Below, in pieces: positions 1 to 6,605 of a stretch of 8,856 nt of DNA. The stretch covers positions 1-8,856 of the forward strand of contig JAEEQO010000124.1 in assembly GCA_016285335.1 (NCBI GenBank). The letters are read 5' to 3'. This stretch comes from Victivallales bacterium (GTDB taxonomy: Bacteria > Verrucomicrobiota > Lentisphaeria > Victivallales > UBA1829). Within the stretch, counting starts at the first letter, position 1. Each line of letters opens with the position of its first letter. The notes beneath the pieces are model-generated. The model was not told where the DNA came from and did no database searches. It worked only from the letters and a program-made list of their open reading frames with translations. A program made the translations under genes and the position numbers.

Positions 1-491
1 CGAACATCATGCGCAAGCTGAACGAGCTCGGCTCCAAGCACGCGGTCGGCCGCGTCGACATCGTCGAGAACCGTTTCGTGGGCATGAAGTCCCGCGGCGT
101 GTACGAGACCCCCGGCGGCACCATCCTGTACCTGGCGCACCGCGGCCTTGAGGAGATCACGATGGACCGCGAGGTCATGTTCCTGCGCGACAGCTTCATC
201 CCGACCTACGCGCGCCTCATCTACAACGGCTTCTGGTACGCGCCGGAACGCGAAATGCTTCAGGCCGCGATTACCGAGAGCCAGAAGTTCGTGACCGGTG
301 AAGTCCGCGTGAAGCTCTTCAAGGGCGCCTGCCACGTGACCGGCCGCCGCTCGCCGTTCAGCCTCTACGACGACAACCTCTCCACGTTCGAGAAGGACGA
401 CGTGTACGACCACAAGGACGCCGCCGGCTTCATCAAGCTGAACGCGCTCCGTCTGCGCGTCCTGGCCCGCAGCGCCCAGAAGCGCTACTGA
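1..491 (+). CDS. argG: Argininosuccinate synthase, C-terminal part (5' end outside window)
   Basis: This enzyme joins citrulline and aspartate using ATP to make argininosuccinate, the penultimate step of arginine synthesis, in the cytoplasm. The reading frame is open from base 3 (Asn-Ile-Met-Arg-Lys) to the TGA at 489-491. About 162 residues are visible of a protein that is usually about 400 long, so the ATP-binding N-terminal half lies left of the window and the ATG at 9 is an internal methionine. The visible part has the family signature [20 protein letters not shown]. Its Glu (codon 66-68) and Tyr (codon 102-104), 12 residues apart, match the known citrulline-contact pair. The tail ending near [14 protein letters not shown] fits the C-terminal helix used in tetramer contacts. 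ppk1 follows on the same strand after 31 bases, so the two may be cotranscribed, though no functional link is obvious. Confidence 0.96.
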   Translation, partial: NIMRKLNELGSKHAVGRVDIVENRFVGMKSRGVYETPGGTILYLAHRGLEEITMDREVMFLRDSFIPTYARLIYNGFWYAPEREMLQAAITESQKFVTGEVRVKLFKGACHVTGRRSPFSLYDDNLSTFEKDDVYDHKDAAGFIKLNALRLRVLARSAQKRY

Positions 492-522
492 TCGGCCTCG
501 CCGCTGAACCGGACATGGCAAT

Positions 523-2652
523 ATGGCTGCTCCGGCAGAGGACAGACACCCGCCCATTCTCCTCCGGGACGACTCGTGGCTTTCGTTCAATGCCCGCGTC
601 CTGGAGGAAGCGACGGACCCCGCCGTCCCTCTGCTCGAACGCGCCAAATTCCTGTCCATTTTCAGCAGCAATCTCGACGAATTTTTCATGGTGCGGATCG
701 CCGGGCTCGCCCGGCACGCGCCCGATGCGGTCGTCCACTACGGCGGCCGCCTTTCTTTTTCCCCGTTTGAGCTCCGCAAACGCCTTCTGCGCCGCATCCG
801 CAGCCTGACGGCACGGCAGTACACAAGCTGGGAACGCGACCTGAAACCCGCCTTATCCAAGCACGGCATCCGCGTCGTCGCGTGGGACGGACTGCCGAAG
901 GAATGCAAAGATGAGGCCGCCGCGCTCTTCGAACGCGAATACCGCTCCGCGCTCACGCCGATCGCCGTCGACCCGGATTCGGAGGAGCCGCCGAGCGTGC
1001 CCGGACTCACGCTGGAACTGCTCGTCCGCGTGCGGTGTCCCGGTTCGGACGATGTCCGCACGGCGTTCCTGCAGGTGCCGACGCGGTCCGGTCGGTTTCT
1101 TCAGTTCGAATCGCTCGACGTGCCGGGCGACTACCTGCTCCTGCCGCTGGAGGAACTGATCGCGGCGAAGGCGTCCGAATTCTTCCCCGGCTGCGAAATC
1201 CTCGAATGCGCGGCGTTCCGCGTCACGCGCGACCGCGACTTGACCCCGGACGAGGACACCGGCGACCTGCTCTCCGAAATGCAGGCGATCCTGCGGAAAC
1301 GCGGCAAACGGACCATCGTGCGGCTGGAGACTTCCGCCGCCATGTCCGCCGCCGCACGTGCGTTTCTGCTGCGCACGCTCAAGGTGAACGCCGACGAACA
1401 TTTCACCGTTCGCGGGCCGGTCGACCTGCGCTGTCTGCTGGAGCTGACCGCACTCCCCGGCCACGCGGACCTGCTCGACCCGCCGCTGCCGCCGTTGCCC
1501 TCGATCCACTGCCCCGCGGACCGCTCCATGTTCGACTCCATCCGCACGGAGGGACCGTTTTTCCTGCACGTCCCGTACGAATCGTTCGATCCGGTGGTCC
1601 GGCTGCTCTCCGAGGCGGCGGACGATCCCGACGTGATCGCGATCAAGCAGACGCTGTACCGCGTGGGGCAGGATCCGCCGGTCGTCCACGAGCTCATCCG
1701 CGCCGCCCGCGCGGGCAAGCAGGTCACGGTCTTCTTCGAGATCATGGCGCGGTTCGACGAGGAGAACAACATCCGTCTCTCACGCGAACTGGCCGATGCC
1801 GGCGCGCACGTGGTCTACGGCGTGCCGAAGATCAAAGTCCACGCGAAAATGCTGCTCATCGTCCGCCGCGAGGGCGACGCCGTACGGCGCTACCTGCATC
1901 TGCCGACCGGAAACTACAACTGCTCCACCGTGAAGCAGTACACCGACATCGGGCTTTTCTCCTGCGACGACGCGCTCGCGGACGACGTTTCCGCGCTCTT
2001 CCACGCCATCACCGGGTTCTCCGCCCCGGCCAGATGGAACAAGCTCATCGCCGCGCCGTACGACATGCGCGAACGCATCCTGTCCATGATCGACCGCGAG
2101 GCCGAGCACTCGACACGCGCGCATCCCGGAAGCATCGCGCTGAAACTCAACGCGCTTCAGGACCATGAGGTCATCGAACACCTCTATGCCGCCGCACGGC
2201 GCGGCGTCCGCATCGACATGGTCGTCCGCGGCATCTGCGCGCTGAATCCTGCCTCGCTTCCGCCCGGAGCCGCCTTGAACATCCGCGTGGTCAGCATCGT
2301 GGACCGGTTCCTGGAGCATTCCCGCATCTTCCGGTTCGGCAACGGCGGTTCGCCGGAGTATTTCATCGGCAGCGCCGACCTCATGCCGCGCAATCTCTCC
2401 CGCCGCGTGGAGATCCTGATCCCGGTCGAAACGCCCGCGTTGCAGGACGAACTCGACGTGATCCTCTTCACCGAGCTCCACGACCGCAGGAAAGGCCGCC
2501 GCCTGACCGGCGAAAACCGCTATTCGCACACCACGGGCACGCTCAAATACGAACCCGAACGCGCCCAGGTCTCGCTTTACAACTACTACAGAAAACGCCG
2601 GGAACGCGCGGAATCCGATTCCGCCGCGGACGCCCCGGCCACGGAGTTTTGA
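523..2652 (+). CDS. ppk1: Polyphosphate kinase 1
   Basis: This enzyme reversibly polymerises the terminal phosphate of ATP into inorganic polyphosphate, a phosphate store and stress polymer. The protein has 709 residues; E. coli Ppk has 688. The N-terminal domain opens with DSWLSFNARVLEEA and SNLDEFFMVR. The two C-terminal phospholipase D-like catalytic domains fill roughly residues 325-690. The autophosphorylated histidine is His440 in KVHAKM (E. coli His435). His459 in LHLPTGNYN matches E. coli His454, with the same 19-residue spacing. Arg380 and Arg410 match the magnesium-site arginines 375 and 405. His599 in LEHSR matches His592. The usual HLGTGN reads HLPTGN, a mild change next to an intact histidine. 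A charged tail of about 20 residues after the last conserved block has no counterpart in E. coli. The ATG at 523 gives the family N-terminus and has only a weak GGA about 9 bases upstream. mazG starts 6 bases after the stop. Confidence 0.97.
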   Translation: MAAPAEDRHPPILLRDDSWLSFNARVLEEATDPAVPLLERAKFLSIFSSNLDEFFMVRIAGLARHAPDAVVHYGGRLSFSPFELRKRLLRRIRSLTARQYTSWERDLKPALSKHGIRVVAWDGLPKECKDEAAALFEREYRSALTPIAVDPDSEEPPSVPGLTLELLVRVRCPGSDDVRTAFLQVPTRSGRFLQFESLDVPGDYLLLPLEELIAAKASEFFPGCEILECAAFRVTRDRDLTPDEDTGDLLSEMQAILRKRGKRTIVRLETSAAMSAAARAFLLRTLKVNADEHFTVRGPVDLRCLLELTALPGHADLLDPPLPPLPSIHCPADRSMFDSIRTEGPFFLHVPYESFDPVVRLLSEAADDPDVIAIKQTLYRVGQDPPVVHELIRAARAGKQVTVFFEIMARFDEENNIRLSRELADAGAHVVYGVPKIKVHAKMLLIVRREGDAVRRYLHLPTGNYNCSTVKQYTDIGLFSCDDALADDVSALFHAITGFSAPARWNKLIAAPYDMRERILSMIDREAEHSTRAHPGSIALKLNALQDHEVIEHLYAAARRGVRIDMVVRGICALNPASLPPGAALNIRVVSIVDRFLEHSRIFRFGNGGSPEYFIGSADLMPRNLSRRVEILIPVETPALQDELDVILFTELHDRRKGRRLTGENRYSHTTGTLKYEPERAQVSLYNYYRKRRERAESDSAADAPATEF

Positions 2653-2658
2653 ACCGCC

Positions 2659-3444
2659 ATGAACATGTCCGAAATGGAACGCCTCGTGAACGTCATGCGC
2701 CGTCTGCGCGCGCCCGACGGATGCCCCTGGGACCGCGAACAGACCCACGAATCCCTGAAGAAATGCCTCGTCGGCGAGGCGGCAGAGTACCTCGATGCCG
2801 TCGACCACAAGTCCGACGCGGAAATGTGCGAGGAGCTCGGCGACCTCCTGATGCAGGTCGTCATGAACAGCGTCATGGCAGAGGAACGCGGCGCATTCAC
2901 GCTGGAGGACGTCGCGCGCGGCATCTCCGACAAAATGATCCGCCGCCATCCGCACGTCTTCGGCGACGTGCATGTGGACAACTCCGCGCAGGTGCTCGTG
3001 AACTGGGAAAAGATCAAGAAGACCGAGCACGACGACTACCGCAAATCCGCGCTCGACGGCGTACCGCGCAACCTCCCCGCCGTTCTCCGCGCCGAAAAAC
3101 TACAGAAGAAGGCCGCCAAGCACGGATTCGACTGGACCAACGACGCCGACATCCTCGCCAAGGTCCGCGAGGAGATGGCCGAGCTGGAGGAAGCGTACAA
3201 ATCGGGCGACCGCGACAGGATCAACGACGAGGCTGCGGACCTCGTGTTCGCCGTCGTCAACTTCCTGCGGTTCCGCGGCGAAAACTGCGAGGACGTCGTG
3301 AACCGCGCTTCCGACAAATTCGACCGTCGTTACCGCGCGGTCGAGGCGAAGCTCGCCGCCGAGGGAAAGGCCGTCGACGACACCCCGCCCGACCGCCTCG
3401 ATGAACTCTGGAACGAAGCCAAGGCGGAGGAAAACGGGAAATAA
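2659..3444 (+). CDS. mazG: MazG nucleoside triphosphate pyrophosphohydrolase
   Basis: MazG cleaves nucleoside triphosphates to monophosphates and pyrophosphate. In E. coli it clears abnormal nucleotides and lowers (p)ppGpp. The protein has 261 residues, like E. coli MazG (263), with two tandem all-alpha MazG domains. The N-terminal domain has the family opening with CPWDREQTHESL, then CEELGDLLMQVV, RRHPHVFGDV and NWEKIKK. The C-terminal domain (about residues 150-230) has the metal-binding set Glu171, Glu172, Glu175, Glu191 and Asp194, in EEMAE and DEAADLVFAVVN, and should be catalytic. In the first domain the acidic motif is GEAAE (39-43) instead of EExxE. The start at 2659 has GGAG at 2643-2646, 12 bases upstream; ATGs at 2665 and 2674 are also possible. 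The tight spacing after ppk1 indicates one transcript. An antitoxin gene converges from the other side, leaving a 15-base gap with no terminator hairpin. Confidence 0.96.
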   Translation: MNMSEMERLVNVMRRLRAPDGCPWDREQTHESLKKCLVGEAAEYLDAVDHKSDAEMCEELGDLLMQVVMNSVMAEERGAFTLEDVARGISDKMIRRHPHVFGDVHVDNSAQVLVNWEKIKKTEHDDYRKSALDGVPRNLPAVLRAEKLQKKAAKHGFDWTNDADILAKVREEMAELEEAYKSGDRDRINDEAADLVFAVVNFLRFRGENCEDVVNRASDKFDRRYRAVEAKLAAEGKAVDDTPPDRLDELWNEAKAEENGK

Positions 3445-3459
3445 GCGCCCCTCCTCAAA

Positions 3460-3753
3460 TCATTTCCGGCGTTTCCTCGTCGCAGAGATTTCCGCGTTGA
3501 TCTCAGCCAAGGTCATCTTCGACGTGCCGTTCGCTTTTGCATTGGCGGATATCTTCCGCATCGCGGCAATGGCTTCCGCCGAAGTCGGGACCGTGTTGAG
3601 TTTCAGAGCAAACGGCACCCCCTGCTCCTGGACCAGCTTGGCGAGGCTCATGCGCAAATAGGTCGAAAGGTCCAGACCAAGCTTCAAGCACAGCTCATTC
3701 GCCTGCCGCCGCAGAGCATCGTCAATTCGGAATTGTACCAATGTGTTCGCCAT
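3460..3753 (-). CDS. RelB/DinJ-family antitoxin, apparently without a toxin
   Basis: This is a 97-residue protein. Residues about 1-50 (VQFRIDDALRRQANELCLKLGLDLSTYLRMSLAKL, then GVPF) match the ribbon-helix-helix part of DinJ/RelB antitoxins. These bind DNA as dimers and repress their own operon. The tail has the pattern MTLAEINAEISATRKRRK, common in RelB/DinJ antitoxins, where it would bind a RelE/YafQ-type ribonuclease. The ATG at 3753 is well supported by a strong ribosome binding site. The toxin gene normally follows directly, but here the next thing downstream is the end of mazG on the opposite strand, 15 bases away, and upstream there are only 138 noncoding bases. It is therefore an orphan antitoxin, a remnant, or one that acts on a toxin elsewhere. 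Codons such as TTG, CTT, CGA and GGT are used more than in the GC-rich neighbours, which suggests transfer. Family call is firm; function is inferred. Confidence 0.86.
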   Translation of the reverse strand: MANTLVQFRIDDALRRQANELCLKLGLDLSTYLRMSLAKLVQEQGVPFALKLNTVPTSAEAIAAMRKISANAKANGTSKMTLAEINAEISATRKRRK

Positions 3754-3758
3754 GATTC

Positions 3759-3765
3759 CCTCCTT
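3759..3765 (-). promoter_or_regulatory. Strong ribosome binding site of the antitoxin gene
   Basis: On the minus strand this reads AAGGAGG, a full Shine-Dalgarno match, 5 bases before the ATG at 3753. It is the best ribosome binding site in the window. The housekeeping genes here have only weak GGA or GGAG sites 9-12 bases from their starts. It fixes the antitoxin start. Confidence 0.85.
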
Positions 3766-3789
3766 GAATGTATGGGCATTCTATTGGTT

Positions 3790-3808
3790 TGCATGATAAT
3801 ATACTGCA
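3790..3808. promoter_or_regulatory. Putative operator: 19-bp imperfect palindrome over the -10 box
   Basis: TGCATGATAATATACTGCA is an imperfect palindrome: TGCA at both ends and ATA/TAT near the centre pair up, with two mismatched positions in each half around a central base. It covers the putative -10 box of the antitoxin promoter. RelB/DinJ antitoxins repress their own promoters through palindromes of this kind, so autoregulation is a reasonable inference. In AT-rich DNA such a palindrome can also arise by chance. Confidence 0.35.
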
Positions 3809-3826
3809 TTTTCATTTAAAAAGCAA
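3798..3826 (-). promoter_or_regulatory. Putative sigma-70-type promoter of the antitoxin gene
   Basis: On the minus strand TTGCTT (3821-3826) is followed after exactly 17 bases by TATATT (3798-3803). The -10 box matches 5 of 6 consensus bases and the -35 box 3 of 6. Transcription would start near 3791, about 37 bases before the ATG. The stretch is clearly AT-rich in a GC-rich window. It is called by eye only. Confidence 0.5.
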
Positions 3827-3850
3827 GCCAATGATTACAGAAAGATGCGC

Positions 3851-3868
3851 TTTTTCCCCCCCAAAAAA
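3851..3868. repeat. Run of three homopolymers T5-C7-A6
   Basis: The plus strand reads TTTTTCCCCCCCAAAAAA between the antitoxin promoter and the end of the haemolysin III-family gene. It lies in no gene. Such runs can vary in length between cells or through sequencing error. No hairpin strong enough to make it a terminator is visible on either strand. Confidence 0.8.
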
Positions 3869-3891
3869 CAAGAGGACGGAAAACAGCCGGT

Positions 3892-4581
3892 TCAGTCGTA
3901 GATGTAAAGGGTGCAGATGGCGAAGTACTGGAGGACGGCGCCGGCGAGCACAAAGACGTGAAACACGGCGTGCATGAACGGCTTCCGGATCAGGTACAGC
4001 GCCGCGCCAATGGAATACGTCACGCCGCCTGCGACCAGCAGATACGTCGTGAACGGATCCGCCGCGCGCCACAGATTCCGCAGGAGCAGAAGCGACGCCC
4101 AGCCCATGACCAGATAAATCGCCGTGGTGACGAATTTGTGTTTGAGCGTGATGAACGAGAAGATCGCGCCGAGGACGGCGCACAGCCCGAGGCCGCAGTA
4201 CCAGACCGCGGCTTCACGCGACGACGCGATGGCGTTCAGGATCGGCACATACGTCCCGCCGATCATGAAGTAGATCATCGCGTGGTCGGCCTTGCGAATG
4301 GTTGCCTTTACCTTCGGGTCGCGGACGGCATGGTACAGGGCGGAGACCAGGAACATGGCGAAAACCGCCGCGCCGTAGACAATGGCGCAGACGGCGTAGG
4401 ATTCCCGGGCGGAAACCATATCGGCGGCGCTCTGCCCGGAATCGGTCCCGGCCGGTGACATGAGTGCCATGGCGACCAGCAGGCACGTGCCGCAAAGCGC
4501 AAGGATCGCGCCGACGGCATGCGTGGCGGAATTGCAGAATTCCTCCGTCTGCGAATATCGGGGCGTCGCGGATTCGGTCAT
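3892..4581 (-). CDS. Haemolysin III / YqfA-family (PAQR-like) membrane protein
   Basis: This is a 229-residue integral membrane protein with about seven hydrophobic segments. It has the usual family order: EEFCNSATHAVGA near the N-terminus, SALYH, KADHAMIYFMIGGTYVP, YSIGAALY, and a final HAVFHVFVLAGAVLQYFAI. The residues that bind zinc in PAQR-type relatives are present: Ser80 and His84 (SxxxH), Asp99, and His204 and His208 (HxxxH). The biochemical role in bacteria is poorly known. The name comes from a Bacillus cereus protein with pore-forming activity, and relatives are proposed membrane-homeostasis proteins or hydrolases; haemolysis should not be assumed. The ATG at 4581 has GGAG at 4592-4595, 10 bases upstream. 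It lies 39 bases after the YbbR gene on the same strand, with no terminator between, so it is probably the last gene of the cdaA unit. I see no convincing terminator downstream. Confidence 0.9.
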   Translation of the reverse strand: MTESATPRYSQTEEFCNSATHAVGAILALCGTCLLVAMALMSPAGTDSGQSAADMVSARESYAVCAIVYGAAVFAMFLVSALYHAVRDPKVKATIRKADHAMIYFMIGGTYVPILNAIASSREAAVWYCGLGLCAVLGAIFSFITLKHKFVTTAIYLVMGWASLLLLRNLWRAADPFTTYLLVAGGVTYSIGAALYLIRKPFMHAVFHVFVLAGAVLQYFAICTLYIYD

Positions 4582-4620
4582 GGGAAATCGTCTCCTGAAA
4601 GGACGGCGGAGTAAGAAGTT

Positions 4621-5679
4621 CTATTTGGAAGCGGGCGAGAGCTTCACCGTGGCTTCCTTCGGCTCCACCCCGATCACTTTGAACTGGTCGTTGTCGGACC
4701 AGAACATGATCGGAACGGAATGGAATCCGGCCTCCGTCACCCCGGAGAGATCCACGACCGCATGGATCTGTTTCGAAGAAAGGTCCTCGATCTTCATCCG
4801 GCCGACGGAATCGCGTCCGTAGGTGTCCTCGACGGTGACCTTCACGGTCTCGGGAATGATCTCGGCTATAACCAGATTGTTGGCGACGCCTTTTCCTGTA
4901 AGGACCCGGACGGGAATGGTCTTTTCCAGAGAATCGTTTTTCCTGATCCTGACGTTCACGCGGACAGCGTCCGAAAGGATCTTGACGTCGCCGTTTCCGG
5001 CCGCATACGGCAGGACAGGGCGCACCGGACAGGAAAAGTCACGGGTCATGTTCGAAAGCGGGATCTTTTCGGTCTTCAGCGAGGAGATCCCGGCAAGCAC
5101 TTTTTTCGGGCCGCTGATCCGGATCCTGTCGACCTCGAGCTTCGGCTCTTCCGCGAGCTGATACCTGGTCACGATCTCGCTGGTATCGTAATCCGGCGTG
5201 AGGAAGACGGTCTTTTCGTCGTAATAATCGAGGTTCATGGGGATCGGCGTCGGATGGAACACGATCCCCTTGTGGTCGACCGATCTCCGGAACTTCAGGT
5301 TCTCGGGCTTCGGCTCGAACGGCTCGTTGTCGTCGATCTGCTTTTTCGTGACCGTGCGTTCCAGGTACATGTCCTTGCTTTTCAGGTCTTTCATGTCCAC
5401 GGGGACATTCAGCGTGACGCTGATCGTGGAAGCCATGTCCTGCGGGACCAGCACGAACGCACCGTCCACGCCTTTTCCCATTTCCGGCACGACGCGGATC
5501 TCGACGTCGTGAAGCGTCACGCTGTGGTACTCCGTCGCCTCCTTGACGTTCTTGTGCACGGACAACGTCAGCAGGACAGCGAAGACGAAGGAAAACAGCT
5601 TGCGCAGGAAATCGTGCCGGATGAAGCCGGGCACGTGCGGGAGGATCTTTTCGGTCCAGATGCTGCCGGAAGCGCTCAT
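4621..5679 (-). CDS. cdaR: YbbR-domain protein, CdaR-like partner of the diadenylate cyclase
   Basis: This is a membrane-anchored extracytoplasmic protein of 352 residues. A short cytoplasmic start is followed by one membrane helix at about residues 26-41 (LRKLFSFVFAVLLTLSV). The rest is beta-rich and resembles about three YbbR repeats, roughly residues 52-150, 155-245 and 250-348. Typical repeat endings are VDRIRISGPKKVLAGI and the VKVTVED stretch. In Firmicutes CdaR binds CdaA and tunes c-di-AMP synthesis, and the same pairing is inferred here. The ATG at 5677-5679 overlaps the cdaA TGA as ATGA, so translation is coupled. AAGGA lies 9 bases upstream of the start. In Firmicutes glmM follows; here a haemolysin III-family gene follows instead. 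YbbR proteins diverge quickly, so the identification rests on topology, the repeat pattern and position next to cdaA. Confidence 0.87.
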   Translation of the reverse strand: MSASGSIWTEKILPHVPGFIRHDFLRKLFSFVFAVLLTLSVHKNVKEATEYHSVTLHDVEIRVVPEMGKGVDGAFVLVPQDMASTISVTLNVPVDMKDLKSKDMYLERTVTKKQIDDNEPFEPKPENLKFRRSVDHKGIVFHPTPIPMNLDYYDEKTVFLTPDYDTSEIVTRYQLAEEPKLEVDRIRISGPKKVLAGISSLKTEKIPLSNMTRDFSCPVRPVLPYAAGNGDVKILSDAVRVNVRIRKNDSLEKTIPVRVLTGKGVANNLVIAEIIPETVKVTVEDTYGRDSVGRMKIEDLSSKQIHAVVDLSGVTEAGFHSVPIMFWSDNDQFKVIGVEPKEATVKLSPASK

Positions 5680-6530
5680 GCTTCACCGTCCTTTCCGCCT
5701 TCTTCCACGGATTCGGCGAGCTCCTTCATCTTCTCCTTGCCCGCCTTGCCGAGACGTTTCCAGAGGGATTTTTCGTCCAGCAGGATCATGCAGAGCTGGA
5801 ACCGGAGTTCCTCGGGTTTCAGGCCGCGGACCAGGCGCCCCTTCTTCGCGATGCTGATCATGCCGGTCTCCTCGGAAACGACCACGGCGACGGCGTCGGT
5901 CTCCTGCGAGATCCCGGCGGCGGCGCGGTGGCGGGTGCCGAGGCGCTTGCCGTTCATGAAGAAATCCTCTTCGGCGAGGGGCAGCACGGCATGGGCGGCG
6001 ATGATGCGGTTGTTCTTGCCGATGACGACCGCGCAGTCGTGCAGCGGCGAGTTCGGATAGAAGATGGACTGGAGCAGCAGGGAATCCACGCGGGCGTCGA
6101 GCGACACGGCGGAACGCGTGGTGTCGCCCAGGCCGATGTTGCGTTCGAAGACGATGATCGCGCCGGTGCGGGTGACGGCAAGCTGGGACGCGGCTTCGAC
6201 CACCTGGTCGATCGCTGCACGGTCCGTCCTGTTGGACGAGAAGATGCTTCCCGCCTGGGCGAACGCCCGCCGGAATTCCGGCTGGAAGATCACGAGGATG
6301 GCAAAGCCGAGGACCGACATCAGACCCTTGATCAGGAACCGCAGCACCATGAACTGCTTGACAAAGCTCACGGCGAACCCGAAGACCAGGAAGAAGCCGA
6401 TCACGCAGAACAGCACGTTGGCGCTGCGGGTGCCGCGCAGGAAATACAGCACGCCGTAAATCATCGCCCAGATGAGGACGAAATCAACAAAGAACAGAAA
6501 ATAGTCGAGAATGACGTCTTGGGTCGGCAT
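5676..6530 (-). CDS. cdaA: Diadenylate cyclase (CdaA/DacA family)
   Basis: The enzyme condenses two ATP into cyclic di-AMP, a second messenger that controls potassium and osmolyte transport and cell-wall balance. The protein has 284 residues from the ATG at 6530. Three membrane helices (about 8-32, 38-57 and 66-82) are followed by QPEFRRAF and a DAC (DisA_N) domain, about 100-250. The domain has GAIIVFERN, PLHDCAVVIG, GTRHRAAAGISQETDA and VVSEETG. The RHR motif (200-202) and the Glu in VSEETG are intact, but the usual DGA motif is DCA at 165-167 (codon TGC for GGC). The frame stays open back to a GTG at 6644, but those 38 codons are AT-rich promoter-like sequence. The ATG at 6530 gives the normal family N-terminus, with GGAG at 6543-6546. 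Its stop overlaps the YbbR gene start. Its own promoter is likely in the gap after aas. Confidence 0.93.
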   Translation of the reverse strand: MPTQDVILDYFLFFVDFVLIWAMIYGVLYFLRGTRSANVLFCVIGFFLVFGFAVSFVKQFMVLRFLIKGLMSVLGFAILVIFQPEFRRAFAQAGSIFSSNRTDRAAIDQVVEAASQLAVTRTGAIIVFERNIGLGDTTRSAVSLDARVDSLLLQSIFYPNSPLHDCAVVIGKNNRIIAAHAVLPLAEEDFFMNGKRLGTRHRAAAGISQETDAVAVVVSEETGMISIAKKGRLVRGLKPEELRFQLCMILLDEKSLWKRLGKAGKEKMKELAESVEEGGKDGEA

Positions 6531-6550
6531 GGTGCAGGTGGTCTCCGCAA

Positions 6551-6593
6551 ATAATAAATCATAAAAAGATACCGCATAATTCGGAAAAAACAA
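6551..6593 (-). promoter_or_regulatory. AT-rich probable promoter region of the cdaA unit
   Basis: On the minus strand this AT-rich stretch offers TTGTTT (6588-6593), then TATCTT (6566-6571) after 16 bases, and also TATGAT (6558-6563, 5 of 6 to the -10 consensus) with a poor -35. I cannot choose between them. A promoter here is expected, because the gene before it (aas) ends 222 bases upstream of the cdaA start. Confidence 0.35.
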
Positions 6594-6605
6594 GCCGCTT
6601 TTTCC
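6583..6605. repeat. Inverted repeat, possible weak terminator of aas or operator of cdaA
   Basis: GGAAAAA (6583-6589) and TTTTTCC (6599-6605) are perfect inverted arms of 7 bases around a 9-base loop. On the minus strand the loop is GC-rich and a T run follows, as in a weak rho-independent terminator for aas. It also overlaps the possible -35 box of cdaA, so a protein-binding site is an alternative. Confidence 0.4.

Noticed and set aside
1035..2168. Plus-strand open frame of 377 codons inside ppk1
   Set aside because: It is an out-of-frame, Arg/Pro/Ala-rich shadow of ppk1, whose own frame carries all catalytic motifs.
1780..3030. Long minus-strand open frame of 416 codons opposite ppk1 and mazG
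   Set aside because: It runs antisense across the boundary of two well-identified genes, and its Arg/His/Asp/Val-rich product looks like a GC-rich shadow frame with no recognisable domain.
3445..3459. Shared terminator between mazG and the antitoxin gene
   Set aside because: The 15-base gap contains no inverted repeat or T run on either strand.
3869..3895. Rho-independent terminator after the haemolysin III-family gene
   Set aside because: Only a three-base-pair CGG/CCG stem can be formed, and the T run nearby does not directly follow a hairpin.
3768..3977. Plus-strand open frame of 69 codons starting upstream of the antitoxin gene, considered as a missing toxin
   Set aside because: Its product has no resemblance to RelE, YafQ or HigB toxins, it is divergent from the antitoxin, and its second half overlaps the end of the haemolysin III-family gene in antisense.
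4720..6060. Plus-strand open frame of 446 codons opposite the YbbR gene and cdaA
   Set aside because: It spans two coupled genes on the other strand, has no family motif, and its Asp/His/Arg/Val-rich composition is typical of antisense frames in GC-rich DNA.
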